In this document: positions 11,394 to 25,800 of the stretch, piece after piece | How positions within the stretch are numbered: the first letter of the stretch is position 1 | Layout: each line of letters opens with the position of its first letter | Assembly: GCA_964036155.1 (NCBI GenBank) | Contig: OZ038423.1 | Location: 29,837,249 to 29,901,248, forward strand | DNA from: Diploscapter coronatus | Lineage: Eukaryota; Nematoda; Chromadorea; Rhabditida; Rhabditidae | Direction: 5' to 3' | Length of the DNA: 64,000 nucleotides | The notes under the pieces: generated by a model | Databases searched by the model: none | What the model saw: only the letters and a program-made list of their open reading frames with translations | Told to the model about the DNA's origin: nothing | Translations under genes and position numbers: made by a program

Positions 11394-13829
11394 TCTCTTT
11401 GCAAATAAACTAAATTTTCGTGTTCTATGAAGCAAATATTCGGGAAGTGTAATTTTTAGCTTCAAATTACGGGCAGATGCAGTTCAAAGGTACGCAAATA
11501 TGTCTAGTAATCAAAAAACTCGCAAATTATTGCCTTCTATATTTAAACTATAATTTGTAGGCGAAATCTCGCAAAGACGAATTTAGACTTTTTTACTGAA
11601 GGGGGAAATTTCACTTGCAGAAAATTAGTCTGGGACAATACTGTGCGTGTTTCACTTCCGGATGATTCAATTTGACATTCGGTGAAAAATGATAAATCCC
11701 ACTAAAACCATAATGACTGGTTAGAAGATTTACATGACATCATGTAATTTCCTTTTTTTAAAGTGATGTGATAATTTGATGAAATTTGTACGAATAATTA
11801 TAGAGATGCACATTTTATTGAATAGTTGAATAAGCACCCCGAAGTTGCTGAAGTTCCATTTCCAAAATACAATAATTCCCCTTCGAAATAAACAGCATTA
11901 ACCGAAATCAATATGCTAATTTATGAATTTTTAAGAGGCATTATTTTTAAGACGAACAGAAAGCTTGGCACAGTAAAAAACCAACCAAGCCTGATATGGG
12001 TGGTATCGCTGGATACCTCCTAGGGGCCTAATCACAAAAAAGTGAAAATTAGGTCACATCCCCTAAAGTGGGCGGGGCTAGGTGGGGTCGAAAGTCGTAA
12101 TTTTGACGATTTCGTCAATTTCGGGAGGTACAAAGAAAACTTCTTTGCTATGAAAGATTTTCGAATATCACCTTCAAAAATTCATATCTTTGGTTACACT
12201 GATCCGTTTTTCATGCGGTTTTTTTGCTATAATCCTGTCTAGACCTACAGATTCCTAGAAAAAATACTTTCATAACTCTGCCCTCACATCGAAAATACCA
12301 CTTGCGCTCTCTAATTATATCTATTCGACCCATTTTTCACTTGAGATGCAATTGTTTCCCATCGATTTTCACTTTATCATTTGATTTTTTCGGGTTTAGA
12401 TATAATTCCATGGTTTTATTCAATTTTCTTCTACCTGGAATAGGTTTATATAAAATTGTCCTCTCCAATGTTCTCAATTGATATAATTTTCCAAGCATTT
12501 ATTATATCGGTTCGATTAATTGATAATCAAATAATCACACGATTCGCGTTGTTGAACTAGATTTGAGGGCGAAACGGACATAACGAGTTCGAACTCCGAG
12601 CAGAAATTGAAATCAAAATGAAATGCACAACGGCTAAATAATCGTATCAATGTCTCATAAAATTATGCGATTTTCTCTGAAATACAATATTTGAAACATT
12701 GATAGATTTATTGTAAATGGCTTATTACTCGTGCCACAATTCCATATAATTTACCTTCGCAAAGATTATTCATATTGTGGCATAATAAAAATTAAACAAA
12801 TTTTAAGACCTATTTGGCAGGGCAAAAAGGGGCAGAAATGAAAATGGGGAAGGTAAAGAGAAGCAGTTGAAATGGTAAAGATATGAATGAAGTGGAAGTC
12901 GGAAATGAAATCGGGCGAACGGCAGTGAAATTAAGACGAATTTCATTTGAAATTGGGTAAAACATTCTAGAATATAACAACAATAATTAACAAATCATGA
13001 TGATAACGTATGGAAATATCGAGAATAGAAAGTACTGCAGTCTTGCATGAAGAGAAGGTTGCTGTACTTCGTGAAAATCTACAGTGATAATTATTAGCAT
13101 TGCGAGGGAAAGCACTTTAATCGATGCATAAAAGCGAAGGAGAACCATTGAGCCACAAAATACAGGAAAAACTCACTAAATACTCATGTGACTCAACGAA
13201 AAGTTATTAAATTAAATTAGTGGAAATATCGAAAACAATTCAAATCCAAATTGTGGCAGAATTTTTAAAGAATTCTTTGTACTGCACAATTAAAGTTGCT
13301 AGATTAACAAATTTAACAAACTCAGAAGTTGCACATGGTTTCATCAATTTGTAATGAGACAAAATCAAGTAATTTCTAAATAAAACGAAAAAAGTAAAGA
13401 TAATAATTATAATTATATGGACCCGAAGTAAAGCTATCTGTTACATAGTGTACGAATATCCTAGAATATATATATATGAAGACCAGTCGTCAGAGAATGC
13501 AATATATGCAGATATCGTTACACACATTTACATATATCGCTGATTTCTAAAACATAAAATAAAGAATAATGATGAGATACTTCGAAATTTGACTCAGCGA
13601 AAAGAGACATCATTTGCGGAATAAAGGAAGGATCGTGAAAGACTTGGTTAATGTTCATAGAAACGAGAGTAAGGATAGAGCTTTCCATGGCAAAATGGCA
13701 AACTATAGTTGAACAATCAGCAAGAATTACCTAGAAATGGTTGTGTTTATGAGGATGAGTGGAGTGAATGAACTGTGGAAAGGAGTGCGCAATTGTGCAA
13801 TGCAGATAGCGACAGACAGAATGCGCGGA
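11394..13829. other. Intergenic region between receptor B and gon-1
   Basis: No supported gene. Bases about 11600-12310 hold a relative of the repeat at 6375-7090. The rest is AT-rich, including a TATATATATA tract near 13465. The last few hundred bases before 13829 should be the gon-1 3' untranslated region, but I saw no clear AATAAA on the minus strand there. Confidence 0.5.
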
Positions 13830-16800
13830 TTAGTCGAGAGGCTGCAGCTGCTTTGTGTCCACCTCGAAGACGAGGCCTTTGTATCGATCGGGGCGACATT
13901 TTCCACAATATCCGCCACAGCGACCCACGATTTTCGCGTTGTTCTGAAAGAATGAAATTTTGTTTAATTTAAGAAATCGATCAAAACTGATCTTCACTCG
14001 TGCCTTATGTTTAAGATTAATATGAAACTCAGAAAGTTTCTAGAGATGATATACAGTAGCGCAAAAATTGTTAAATATTGCATAGTATATTTATGATTCA
14101 TCGGTTCGAAGCTCTAGAATCGATCTTGACTAGTTTCTCAGAATTATTGTTATTCGCTGTCATTTTTAAATTATGAAACTTTAGCAAATATGACTAAATG
14201 ATAAGCACGAACGAAGCATGTCAGATAAAATGCAATATACGAACATTTTTCGCCATTATTTTAAAAAATTCTTACATTAGTTCTGTCGATGGTCGAACTA
14301 GTTCTGTGTCCCCTGTCCTCCCATTGAATGTCGTCTGCGACTCTGAGTCCCGTGCCTCGCAAATCCAAAGAGAATTTCCCCTGTGGACAGTCTCGCATCG
14401 AATAACAGTCACCTGCAGTTCCATACGGCACAAAATTGCCGTGCACTTTGCGGGCAAACGTGAAGTCAGAGCCTGTAACAATTAAACCTTGAAACTTCCA
14501 CAGAAGAAAATAGTAAGAGTACACAGAAAATGTAAATTCTCAATTCTATAGGACTATTTTTGAATGGTAAAATAAAAATTGAATTCTCGTAAGTTGAAAT
14601 TTTTAAGTGAAAAAACAATTAGATTAGATTGGGAAAAATTACCATGAATTTTCCTGTTGAGAAGGTCAACTCGGACTTTGGAGAAGATAGTCATTCCTGC
14701 AGAGGCATCTCCCTCATTATTACAGGCACAACTGTCATTCCTTTCTCCACCATATGGGCATGTGTGGGGATAAATCAATCTACAAATTCATTCATCTTCG
14801 ATTTTCCTTCAAGATAAACTAATTACCGTTTTCCGTAGACCTCAGCAAAATTGGTGTTTTCATTAATGTTGATGTAGGCCCTGGGGATGGTCTCATTCAT
14901 GAGATGGCAATAAACCCGAATGGGGAAGCCATCCAACAGCACTGTGTAGTTTCCGTCTTTCGAGAACAAAGACGCGGCTCGAATTTCTTGACAAGTTGCT
15001 GGCAAGCCTGCAAGAATAGGATAACTTCATATGATTTTCTAGTTTAAGAGAAAATAGTCATGATTCAGATTGTATAATGAACTTCATAAATTTGAATATT
15101 CTCATTTGTATGAAGGAGACTAAAAACATGGGGCTATCAGCTTCCAAACTCACAAGTTCATAATTTCCGAAAAAAAACCCACAATTTCGTTCAAAGCAAG
15201 TCTGCGTCCTCCTGGGTCTAGGCGAAGCGGCTTCGCATTTCGTTCTGGCTGCTCTCTTTCCTTCTCTGTCCTCACATCGGACTCGTCTTCGCCTCACTCC
15301 CTGACCGCATGTTTGGGAGCACTGCAATAGTAGTTGGTTGATTGATGGTAAGGACTGGTTGTGCTTACATGTCCCCACGGTCCGATCTGCCACTGATAGT
15401 ATGAATCACAGGGGTTGAGTTGACAGTGCTGTTGGTCGATTGGTTTGTCCAGGGACTCGCATTTCTCCTGGAAATATTTTAGTCTGAGTTGAAGATCAGC
15501 TTTTAAAAAATGTTATATTCAGAATCTTTAATTTGTATAATTTTTTTCGACTTACCTTTGGTACAGAAGGTTCTCTGATCTTTGTGTAGTTGGTCTGTTT
15601 GAGTCTGCACTCCACTGTCCTCATTTGAACTCCTTCTCCGCAAGTCTTCGAGCAAGTGTTCCATGGACCTGAGTCATTATTTGTCTGTCAGCTCTTTTTC
15701 GCTCGAATTTCTACCTGGCACCCATTCATAGGCACACTTGGAGACGTCGCAAGGCCTAGTCGTGGGAGGGGCGGGGGCGTGTTCGCACATTCGAGGGGCT
15801 GCCTTCTTTCCTTCGTTGCTCACACAGTACACTCGTCTACGCTGTAGTTGTTTCGTGCAACCATTGCCGCACTGAAATGGATCTTTGATCAAATTCGAAA
15901 CGTATTTGACATCTAAAAATCTATTTTCCTGTTAAAATAATATTTTGTCAATCGATCTGTAAATAAAATAATGCTATCTTTCAAGATAACTGCTAATTCT
16001 CTAATGAAGATCAACTAGAATCATTGCTACGATACCTTAGACCAAGCAAGGGCAGTCCACTTGTATGCTGGACAAGCAGCGGGGAAACATCTAGCAGAAG
16101 CACTTGGCTTAGGATATCCCTCGCATTCCGTGTCATTCGTCCTCTGTCTTCTGCCTCTCTGACAATACACTTCTCGCGTTCTGACTCCTTCATTACAAGT
16201 CGCTGAACACGCACTCCAGGCTGTGGCTCGCCATCTGAAAATTATGCAAATTCTTGATCGGTTTTTCTTCTAAATCTAGCAATATACCGTATGAACTAGA
16301 ATTTCAATTTCTACTCAGGTTCTATATAAACAGACGTCGAGATGAAGTTAGAGAAGGGCTAATATTTAACGTTCACTATTTTTAACATTAAAGATAAGAC
16401 GAAATTCCGATATTACACAAGTTTTGAAGTTTCACTTTCTTCTAGTTATTGTTTTATATGTTCACATAGTAATTATACCTCGGACAATGTAGAACTCTGC
16501 ACTTGATTTCCACAGCTGGTTTGGTCTTCTGATTGCACTTGGAGGATGCGACCGTAGTGTTGCTTCTCAGTCCCACGCAGGTCACTTCTCGAGTCTTTGT
16601 GCCTCTGCCGCATTTTGCCGAGCACTAAATCAATCTAAGGTTAATTGGGGAAATTGCGGGATTAGCCAATCTTCATTTAGCTTTTATCATAAGCTCTGAG
16701 GAAACCCAGCCTTCACCCATCATAACTTATCTTTCTAGACTGAAGGAAAGAGCGCTTCAATCTATGTATCTAATTTAGAGGATAGATTATAATCTTTCTT

Positions 16801-19800
16801 CATGCTCATTGCCAACTTTGCCTAATAAATTTCCGAGATGTCAGAATCGATACAATTTGAATTATCGTGCATTCTATGAAAATGTACGAAGAACAGCTAT
16901 TATCCTAATCACGCTCATAATGTTACGATAAATCTTAATTTTAGATTCTTTTACAGAGGAAGATTCATGTCTCTCCTTCATTAGATACATATTTCTCGTG
17001 CAATTATATCAACCAAAATGCAACATTCTGTGCTACAAATTATTACATCAAAAGCATCGTTTATTTCACAAAGTCGCCACGTAAAATTCAACTAATTTTA
17101 TGGTTTTATGCGATAAGTAGGCAAACACAATTCATACACAAAGCAAACTAATGAGATTTGCTCGTTGTAAATTCGAAATTATTTATTTCTGATCATCATA
17201 CACATATATTCATGCAGAATCGAAATTAACTCTTCTCTCCTAGAAATGTGTAAATGTAACATAACAGACAAAATGTTGCAGACCCATAATTTCGTAATGG
17301 ACAAGGACGTTGACAATTGTGCAGATCAAAATGAAATTAGTTATAAAAGAACAAAACATGGCGATTTTAATCTGCACTAATTTAAACTCGGACATACACA
17401 AGAATAGACATATTGGATGTTTGCAAACGCTTGATTCGACAAGTCAAATAGTTTTGAAACATCAGTAAACAAGAAACGAAAGTTTAACTGCAATTTTCTA
17501 ATTGTCGATAACTGAAACTGCATTGTACATGGAAATTCTCGTGCAAAGTTGATTGATCTGAGCAGATTTTGAATACGCTTTTGACTACACGAAAATGATC
17601 GAGATTACGATAGTCAAAAATGTAAACTCGGTGCGGATTGCCGTGAAATCCTGAAGAGATTCTCGAAACATAAACATATTCGTTCTTACTCATCCTAATC
17701 GCTAACTGAATTTTTGATGAATAAATTAATCTGTTGAATATCTTGCATTAAATTGGAATAAGCTTATTTAGCGATAGGCTCGAAGCTCGATTAACATAGA
17801 AAATGACCCATAATTATGGCATTGTTAGCTGATCTTCATCAAGACTAATCCTGATAAAGCTATAATTTTGGATCATATTTTAGCTAAACAGTGAAAAGAT
17901 AATTGGATAGGAAAATTTGGCAGTAAGAAAATGGAATCATTTTGAGACGCGCTGTGAACAGCATTCGAGAAGTCGGAAAGTTAGGAAAGTAGAAGAAACG
18001 CAGTGATTAATGGTAAGTAAAAAAGCAATGTTTGATTGAAGAAAAATTGGAAATTAAACGAATAACCAAACATTCCTCCCGACTAACTTCAACTTCAAGT
18101 GAGATGCTTTGAAAAAGTCGTACTCATATCGATAGAACTTGATAACGCATAAATTATAAAATAAAGATAAAAAGCAACTTTTAAATTCAAAACCCTAGCC
18201 TATGACTAGAAAATAAAATAAAACTTTTGTTGTCTTGTTAAGGTTTTCAAACGCGCAAAAATCCTAGAATAAAAATGAGAATAGCCTAAAAATAAAGAAT
18301 TGTACGCACGCAACGTAATAAGTGAAGCTCTAGGCGCATTTTCTAGAAATGAATGCATTTAGAGACGTTTGTCTCTCTGGTAGTAATAGTGACTCTTGGG
18401 TCGTTTCCTTCTGTGCTTTCTGCGTCTATTTTCATGCCTTTGCTGCATTTGTTTGTAATACCAGTAATAGGGATCTCTATCTCTATCTCTGTCTCTGTCC
18501 CTGTCTCTGTGACTTACACTGCTCCAAGGTGCTGTCTGCCACTGAGTGGGTTCCTCGATGATGTTCGTGTCGAGTCCCTTCCTGCTCGCTTCATTCGTTG
18601 CCGCCTCGTCCCTGCACTCCTTCTGTTCGCAGTCTCTCACCATGATGGGTCTCTTCTCGAAACAGTCGCCGTCATCCACAACTTTGAAGGTTCGAATGTC
18701 TTCGCACCACACTCGACGGCGTTGGACTCCAGAACCGCATGTAACACTGGAAAAATGTTTGTTTGAAAATTTTTCATCGGTAGATTTGAAAAAAAAAATG
18801 CAAAATAATCGCAAGTCTAGGAAATGTCTATCAAGTACATTATGTTGAAAGAGCAAGAAAATTAAACGGCAAATATGATGGCGTTTTTCTAAAATTGTTT
18901 CCAACCTGCAGCTGGTCCAAGCAGAGATCTGCCAAGCAGTGTTGACGGCAGTGGGACAGGTCTGCAGATTGCACTGATCGAACATCTTCGGCTTCTTCTT
19001 GTCGTCACAAATCGCAGACGAGCAAGTCACTGTTCTTCTCCTCCAGCCTCCTCAAACATTTCGATTTGACATTGGAAAGATAATTTTTGTGGAATGGGTA
19101 AAACAAGCAGATAAGAATAACAGGCTCGTTTTCTTCAGAAAATATCGCTTCTTGTATAATTAAATTGTGGCTAAAGAGGATAGAGGAGACAAATCTATGG
19201 ATCTAGCAAATGATCATAAAGACTTTGGATGAGATTTACAAAGTTGCCTTAGGCATTCAGTATTGAATGATTGACGTTGGTTCTATTGACTACCTCCACA
19301 AGAAAGCGAGCATTTTGACCATTCGCCAGTCTGCCAATTGCCAAGGGGCGGCTCTCCTCTCGGACAAGAGTCCAAATGGCAACTCTTCACGGAAACTGGT
19401 CGCTGAGTCACGTCACAGTCAGTCTCTTCTGCCTGAAATAGTGAATCGTGAGTTGAAGGAGACGAGAGAACATAGCTGATTCGAAGAAGAATTGTATCAA
19501 AGATACTTGTGGTGGTGTAGTAGTAAAGAATATATTCCTTATCATATTTTGTCTAATCTTAGGGTTTGATATCTTAAAATTACCCTTTCATTTGGATTCA
19601 AAGCATGGCAAGTGACTGATCGGGTCTGTTGAACGTGAGTTCCGCAGGTTGCTGAAATGGAGTAACTCTTAAATGAAATAATCCCATACTAATTGTCTCA
19701 CCGCTGCAGGGCATCCACGGGCCAGTTCTCCAATTGGCGCAAGGTCTAATCATGCACTCTCGCGTGTCTGCTTCCTTCTCCAAATGAGCGCAATACTTAT

Positions 19801-22800
19801 CAGGCAAGTCTCGATATTGGTCACGACACTTGAGCAGACGTCTTTGGGTTCCCTTTCCGCAACTCGTGCTGAGAATAAAAAGGGGTTTTGATTGGTTGTA
19901 AGACAGTTTAATGATTTTTCTATTCAGTAAGAAATTGGCTACAAGTACTTTTTCCCAGGCAAAATTTCGATTCTTTAATTCGTCATTTTTGGAGGAAAGT
20001 ATTCAGTGTTCACATTCGAAAAGATCACCAAATATTCGGGCAATAAAATTCTACCTGCACGCTCCCCAACTTCCAGTCGCCCATCTAATAGGGGGCAGAT
20101 CTTGCGGAGCGGCCTGAGGCAGCGTCTGCACTTGTCGGACTTCGCACGGATCTTTCGAACAACTTCGTCGTTCTCGAGGACGGTTTTCCTGGAATTTACT
20201 CATAAAAAACTGCTAGAGAAGAGTTAATTTTACCTTGTTGCAGAGAAGACTGTCGACGACTTTCTTATCAATGCCACTCACGCAGGAAATTCTTCGACTT
20301 TGCCATCCAGAACCACAAGTCACTGAAAATTATTCAATGAAAATCGCTAATCGTGTTTTTTATCTTCATGCTTTAAGAAAATTATCATTTTTCTTCAAAC
20401 AGCAAAAATATTAAAGAAAAAGCTCATCTTCATTCAAATTTTATGTTAATGAACGTTTATTTACCTGAGCAAGGAGTCCAATGAGATGTTTCCCATGAAG
20501 TGCATTCTGCTAGACTGCAAAAGAATAATTTGTCTTCAGAAGAGACATTTTCTAAAATTACCTGCAAACATCCTGTTTCTTGGGCATGGGCGAATCGCCA
20601 CAGAACGACGCATCCACCACCTGCTCTCTGTAGATGCACTCCACAGTCCGCTCCTTCACTCCCTTCCCGCAAGTACTGCTGCATCGACTCCAATCTCCTA
20701 GAAACAAGCTGATCTTCATCAACTTTCTCTCAAAAGGATTGTACCAGTTCTCCAGAAAGGACAAGATCCTTGATTGCAAGGCTTATGACTGGGTGGTCGC
20801 TCTGCAGTGCATTGCTTCATGTCTACATCCCTTCCATCTCCATCGACACAAGAAACACGACGAGTTGACCAGCCATCCTGAGATCAAATAATTGAATTTG
20901 ATAGAGGGTGAGGAAAATTGACAATTTGGAAATAAAATAGTTTTTTGAATAAATGAAAAGGAAAAACGAAATTTAGAAAAGGTAAGTAGGGTAGAAAAGT
21001 GATTTTAAAAAAAACTTAATAAACATGCCTTTTTCTAATTGTTACAAAAAACTATGAAAGGATTTGCGTAGAACTAAAAAGAATAGAAGAGGCAAAGATT
21101 TCACCAACCTGACAACTAACACTGCAACTGGTCCATTCCCCGACTTTCCACGATTCACATTTCGATTTGTAGCACGGCTTGTGGATAATTCGCTCTTTGT
21201 AATTGCAGCGTGCTGAATAGCATAATATTAAACAAAAGTGCAATAATTGACTCATTGACTCACAACTATCCAAAGTCCTTCCCTCTCCGTCGATACAAAT
21301 CGCATCCCTGGTCTGTTTTCCTTCTCCGCAAGAAACAGAGCATTCCGACCACTCTCCGAATGACCAACTTGTGCACATTTGCTCGTTGCAAGTCTCCCGA
21401 TCCAGCTAAATTAATTGAACTATTCTTTGCTATATCATTTTTCATTCTTACTTTTTGCCCACACGCAGCCTCGTGCACTTCTCTTTCTGCTGCGTCGAGA
21501 CATTGAGCATGGCGCATTCTGAAAGTAATATATTTAAAGAAAGAGTTATTAACGACGAAGATCAACCTGAAGTGATAATGAATCAAAAATGCACATAATA
21601 TCATGACTATCTTATGGGTTGAAACTAAAAGAAAAACTATATTCACCTAATTCCTCCACCACAGCTTCTACTACATTCAGACCACGGTCCATAGAGCCAT
21701 CTCGGACAGGGCACTCGGTTGCAGTCGCGCTCTGTCTGTTCTTTGTACTCCTTTTCGCAGTGAGATTCATCGATCGCTCTAGAATTAGATTTTCAGAAAA
21801 TTTCGGATCGTTTGAATTTTCATACCTGTTATTTCCATCGACGCAGAACGCCTTTCTTCTCTGCACTCCTTTCTCACCACATGTTTCTGAAATGAACTTT
21901 GTGAAGGTCATATAGTCAGAATTCCCAAAAAGGCGATAAAAATCAAGTTCAATTGAAATTAAGCAAGATAGCTTACCAGTGCAAGTGCTCCATTCGCTGT
22001 ATGACCATCTCCTTCCAGCACAATCGACATAGCAGTGCGTGATGGAGGGAGGCTTCACTGCAGAATCGCAGTCGCTGTCAGCCACACTCGTCTGTCTGCC
22101 TTGTTCTGTCTTCGCGCAGCTCACTCGTTGTCGTTTCTGTAACGTTTTATTTTTACGGACCATATACTCACTATCAAGCTTTTCCCTTGAGCCATGCCAG
22201 CCATTTTTATTGTAATGCTATTAGGAATAGACAGCAGTAAAAATTCGTCAATTTTCAAGAAGATGTTTTGTCTGACTATGCATCTTTTCACGCAGGAAAA
22301 CGGAATTTGAATTCTGAAGCCTCTTCCATGAAATCGAAATTTCGAGCTTTCACAATTCGCCAACAGAAAAGAAAAACGAGACAGTCAATTCCTAATGGCG
22401 ATAAATAAGTAATTCGAACCTGTCCAGCTCCGCAAGCAGCAGAGCAGGCAGACAGGTCCTCGACAATCCATCTCGTGCTACACTCGATGTTGCACATTCG
22501 CGTGTGGGCCTCTGGCTTCCGAGCTCTGCAGTTCCGTTCTGATGCAGGACGGCCGTGCGTTGCGTCCATACAGATTATTTCCTGAAAGTTAATGGATTTC
22601 AGTTCGTAAAATATGATAAGAAAAATAGGCTTGAAAGATGAAGACGATAGAAATTAGTCTTCAAACGCGCAATACAAATATCAACACTCCATTAAAATCC
22701 TCTACCTGTGTTTGTTTGCCCTGACAAATTCTGTCACAAGCAGACCATCTGTCTCCCCTTCTCCAGTAGTAGTGCACAAGTTCAGTGTCTGGATTGGCTG

Positions 22801-25800
22801 GTGGTCGGATGACAGCCCCGGGCACTGCAGTCATGTACTCGTAGCGAATGTCGGGTGGATAGAGATTGCCCACGGACAGTACGTGCACGTAGATGTCCGA
22901 GCGGATGGGGCCTGTTCCGTTGATTCTCTCGATCACGTTCTCCGAGCCGGAATATTCAAGTACAACGTCCTAAAATGAGCTGAATATTTACATAGTAGAA
23001 TAATTCATCTTGAAAGTAGTTCAATCTAATTCCAGTGTTTCAAATTTTAATTCGAGAAGCAACAAGACGAAAAGAAAAGTTGGATATTTTTTAACTCTAC
23101 TCTATTTGCATGTTATCTTGACGTTTCTTGGAGAAAGTTTCGTAAAACCTTCGTGATAGGAAGACAAATGTAAATCTTTCAGAATATCAATTTCATTTTG
23201 GAGCGTTAAAGATGCACAAAATTCCACCTTTCAAAGTAATGATAAATTAACCTGTATGGGAATTTGCTGCTTGAAGACCGAGACTTGATAGTGGCCATTG
23301 AGCAGGAACTCTCCATCCGCAGACCTTAGTGACAGGTAGTTGTCATCTTCCTTCTGGTTTTTGTATCCATGCTGGCGAATGTCGATGTTTGCAGAACCGG
23401 CTGGGATCTTCATTACCTGGAAATTGAAGATAAAAAGATTACTTGACCAAAAAATAAACCTCATTGTAACCGAAAGTGCCCCTCTCATTGAAGGTGCCCT
23501 TGACGACTTTGCAGGAACTGTCATCCCCTCCGCAAATGCCGCATTTGTCTCGCTTCATTTGAGAATACAGCACGTGGTCACAACCAGCCTAATTTTCAAA
23601 TATTCTTTTCTCAAATAAAGTTTAGAAAATCAAGATAAAGAAAAAATCGAGAAGGGAAGTTTGTAAGAAAGAAAATTCACCGGCATACACGTCCCATCGA
23701 TACAAACATCATCGCCATTGCGATCACACGCAGTTCCATCAACCACCTAATCATTCAGATTTCGTTTTGCATAATATACAGATCTGCTTGCCTTATCCTT
23801 GAGCATATAGAAAGCAGCGCTTCCGCTGACTCTGCAGTACAGTTTGCATCGCTCATTCGTAGCCACTCCCGCGTATTTCGGCACCCACACTGTCGTACTC
23901 ACATTGATGCCATGAATACCCACATTCTAAATGGAAAAAATGTTTAAAAATCGACGAATGATATTATTAGTTATTTTCTAAATGGCAAAAATTCATAATG
24001 ATCTAACTTCAAGCATTAATTTGAAAGGTTTTTTTTTAAAAATAATTTTCCTATGAATCTGAAAACCACGAAGATCAGCTTCAATTAGAGTATCAAAATG
24101 CCTACCCTGTTGTTGTACTCTGAGCACTGAACCTCTCTAAACCCTGGGGTGTCCCAGTCACATTCCTGTGTGTTGCAGGATCGATATCTCTCCTTCTGGC
24201 CGACACAGTATTTGCCTCCATTTGCTGGTCTAAAATGGTCTTTTTTACAAAAAAAATCTTGAAATCTCATTGCTTACCTCGGACTGTTGCAATCTCTGAC
24301 CGATTTCTGAATGCCTCCTCCACAAGTCCTCGAGCAGACCCCATAAGGTTGCCAATCTCCCCAGGCGCCGTCCTGCTTGCTCCTCTGTTCTGGCGCCATT
24401 CCCACACATTGACCATGATGGCAAAACTAAATTCATCATAAATCTATCTTATGAAAAAGTAATAGGTGCATGAAGAATAAGAATTTTCGAAATGTCAAGA
24501 TTTTTTCGAATAAAGTTAGCATTATTTTCTGCTCATAATCTTCGAATGAAATGAAAAAATACCTGATGTCCAGTATCATCACAAGGCGTTCCATCGGCCC
24601 ACGGCATGTGTTGCGTTCGACAACCAACTTGAGAGCCATAATAAGTTGCACACCATAAACGACGGCAGGCCGGCTAGAATTTCAAAGGTAAAGATAAGAC
24701 AAGTTCCAAAATACCATGTAAGGGCAGAGCTCAGCCATAGGTCCGAAGACGAATTTGCACTGCTGATTGACGTCGTACTTCCTGCCTGGTGCCTGGTGAC
24801 TGAACATGTCCTCGTAGTAGCGTCTTTCTACTGGCTGGTCGAACAGACATTGGATTTGACCTCGATGCTGACTGGAATTTTGAATCATAATTCATAAACT
24901 TTCAATTTTTCCGAATACAAGAAAGGACTGAATTTCGAATTACAATTCCGAAATTTTCAGCAAAAAAATCATTTTAGTGCTTTAAAAAATAAATTGACAG
25001 AAATCTTACTCCAAGAATCGATCGAGCAATGCGGCTGAGCAGGGCGACCAACTCCAGGGATGCGTGTTGTACTCCAATGTCGGGGCCATTATGTGGAAAT
25101 TCGCTTTGTTGAGCTGCATGTACTGCCCGCATTTCCTCTCGTCGTCGTGAGGAATGTTGAAGCTAAAATTCGAAATCATTGCTCAGAATAATGCTTGAGA
25201 ATGCGCATGCTCACATGTGTCCCATTTCGTGGGCGATCGTGAATGCGGCGGACAGTCCATTGTCCTCGATTATGGCACAGCTCTTCTGTCTGTCGCACAT
25301 CGTTCCCAGTTCGGCCAGGCCCAAGGTGTCGCACTTGTCACGAGCTCTGAAATTCAACCAATCATTGGATTTTGATAAATTATGAAGTTCTAATAGATGG
25401 CAAATAATATTCTGGCATTTTAAGAAAATTTTATGTAACACAAGCTGCGTTTTCTTATTTCAACTTCGTCTAGTCTTTAGTTCTACCCCGGTTTATATTC
25501 AACTCAATTCTAAGTTTGAAACGGGAATAATGACTACTTTTAATTTACCTGCAAATGTCGACCCTCGTCAGCAGAATAGCCACGTCATGATGATGCGGGC
25601 TCTCGTCATTAAAATCATTGTAGAGTTGTTGCCAGCGACAGAAATCCTTCAAGGCTTCTTGGGCATTCGGTTTGACTTTGAGGCCGGCATTCTCGTGCTT
25701 GAGGATGACGATTTTGACGACTACAATGTTGATCGAGGCGCGAAGTGACTGGTGGCGATAGATTGAAGCGACCTATAATACTTTCATTCTCTTCGCAAAA

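Noticed and set aside
12540..12610. Possible tRNA (GAGTTCGAACTC segment)
   Set aside because: It is a simple palindrome; no cloverleaf arms or acceptor stem could be drawn around it.
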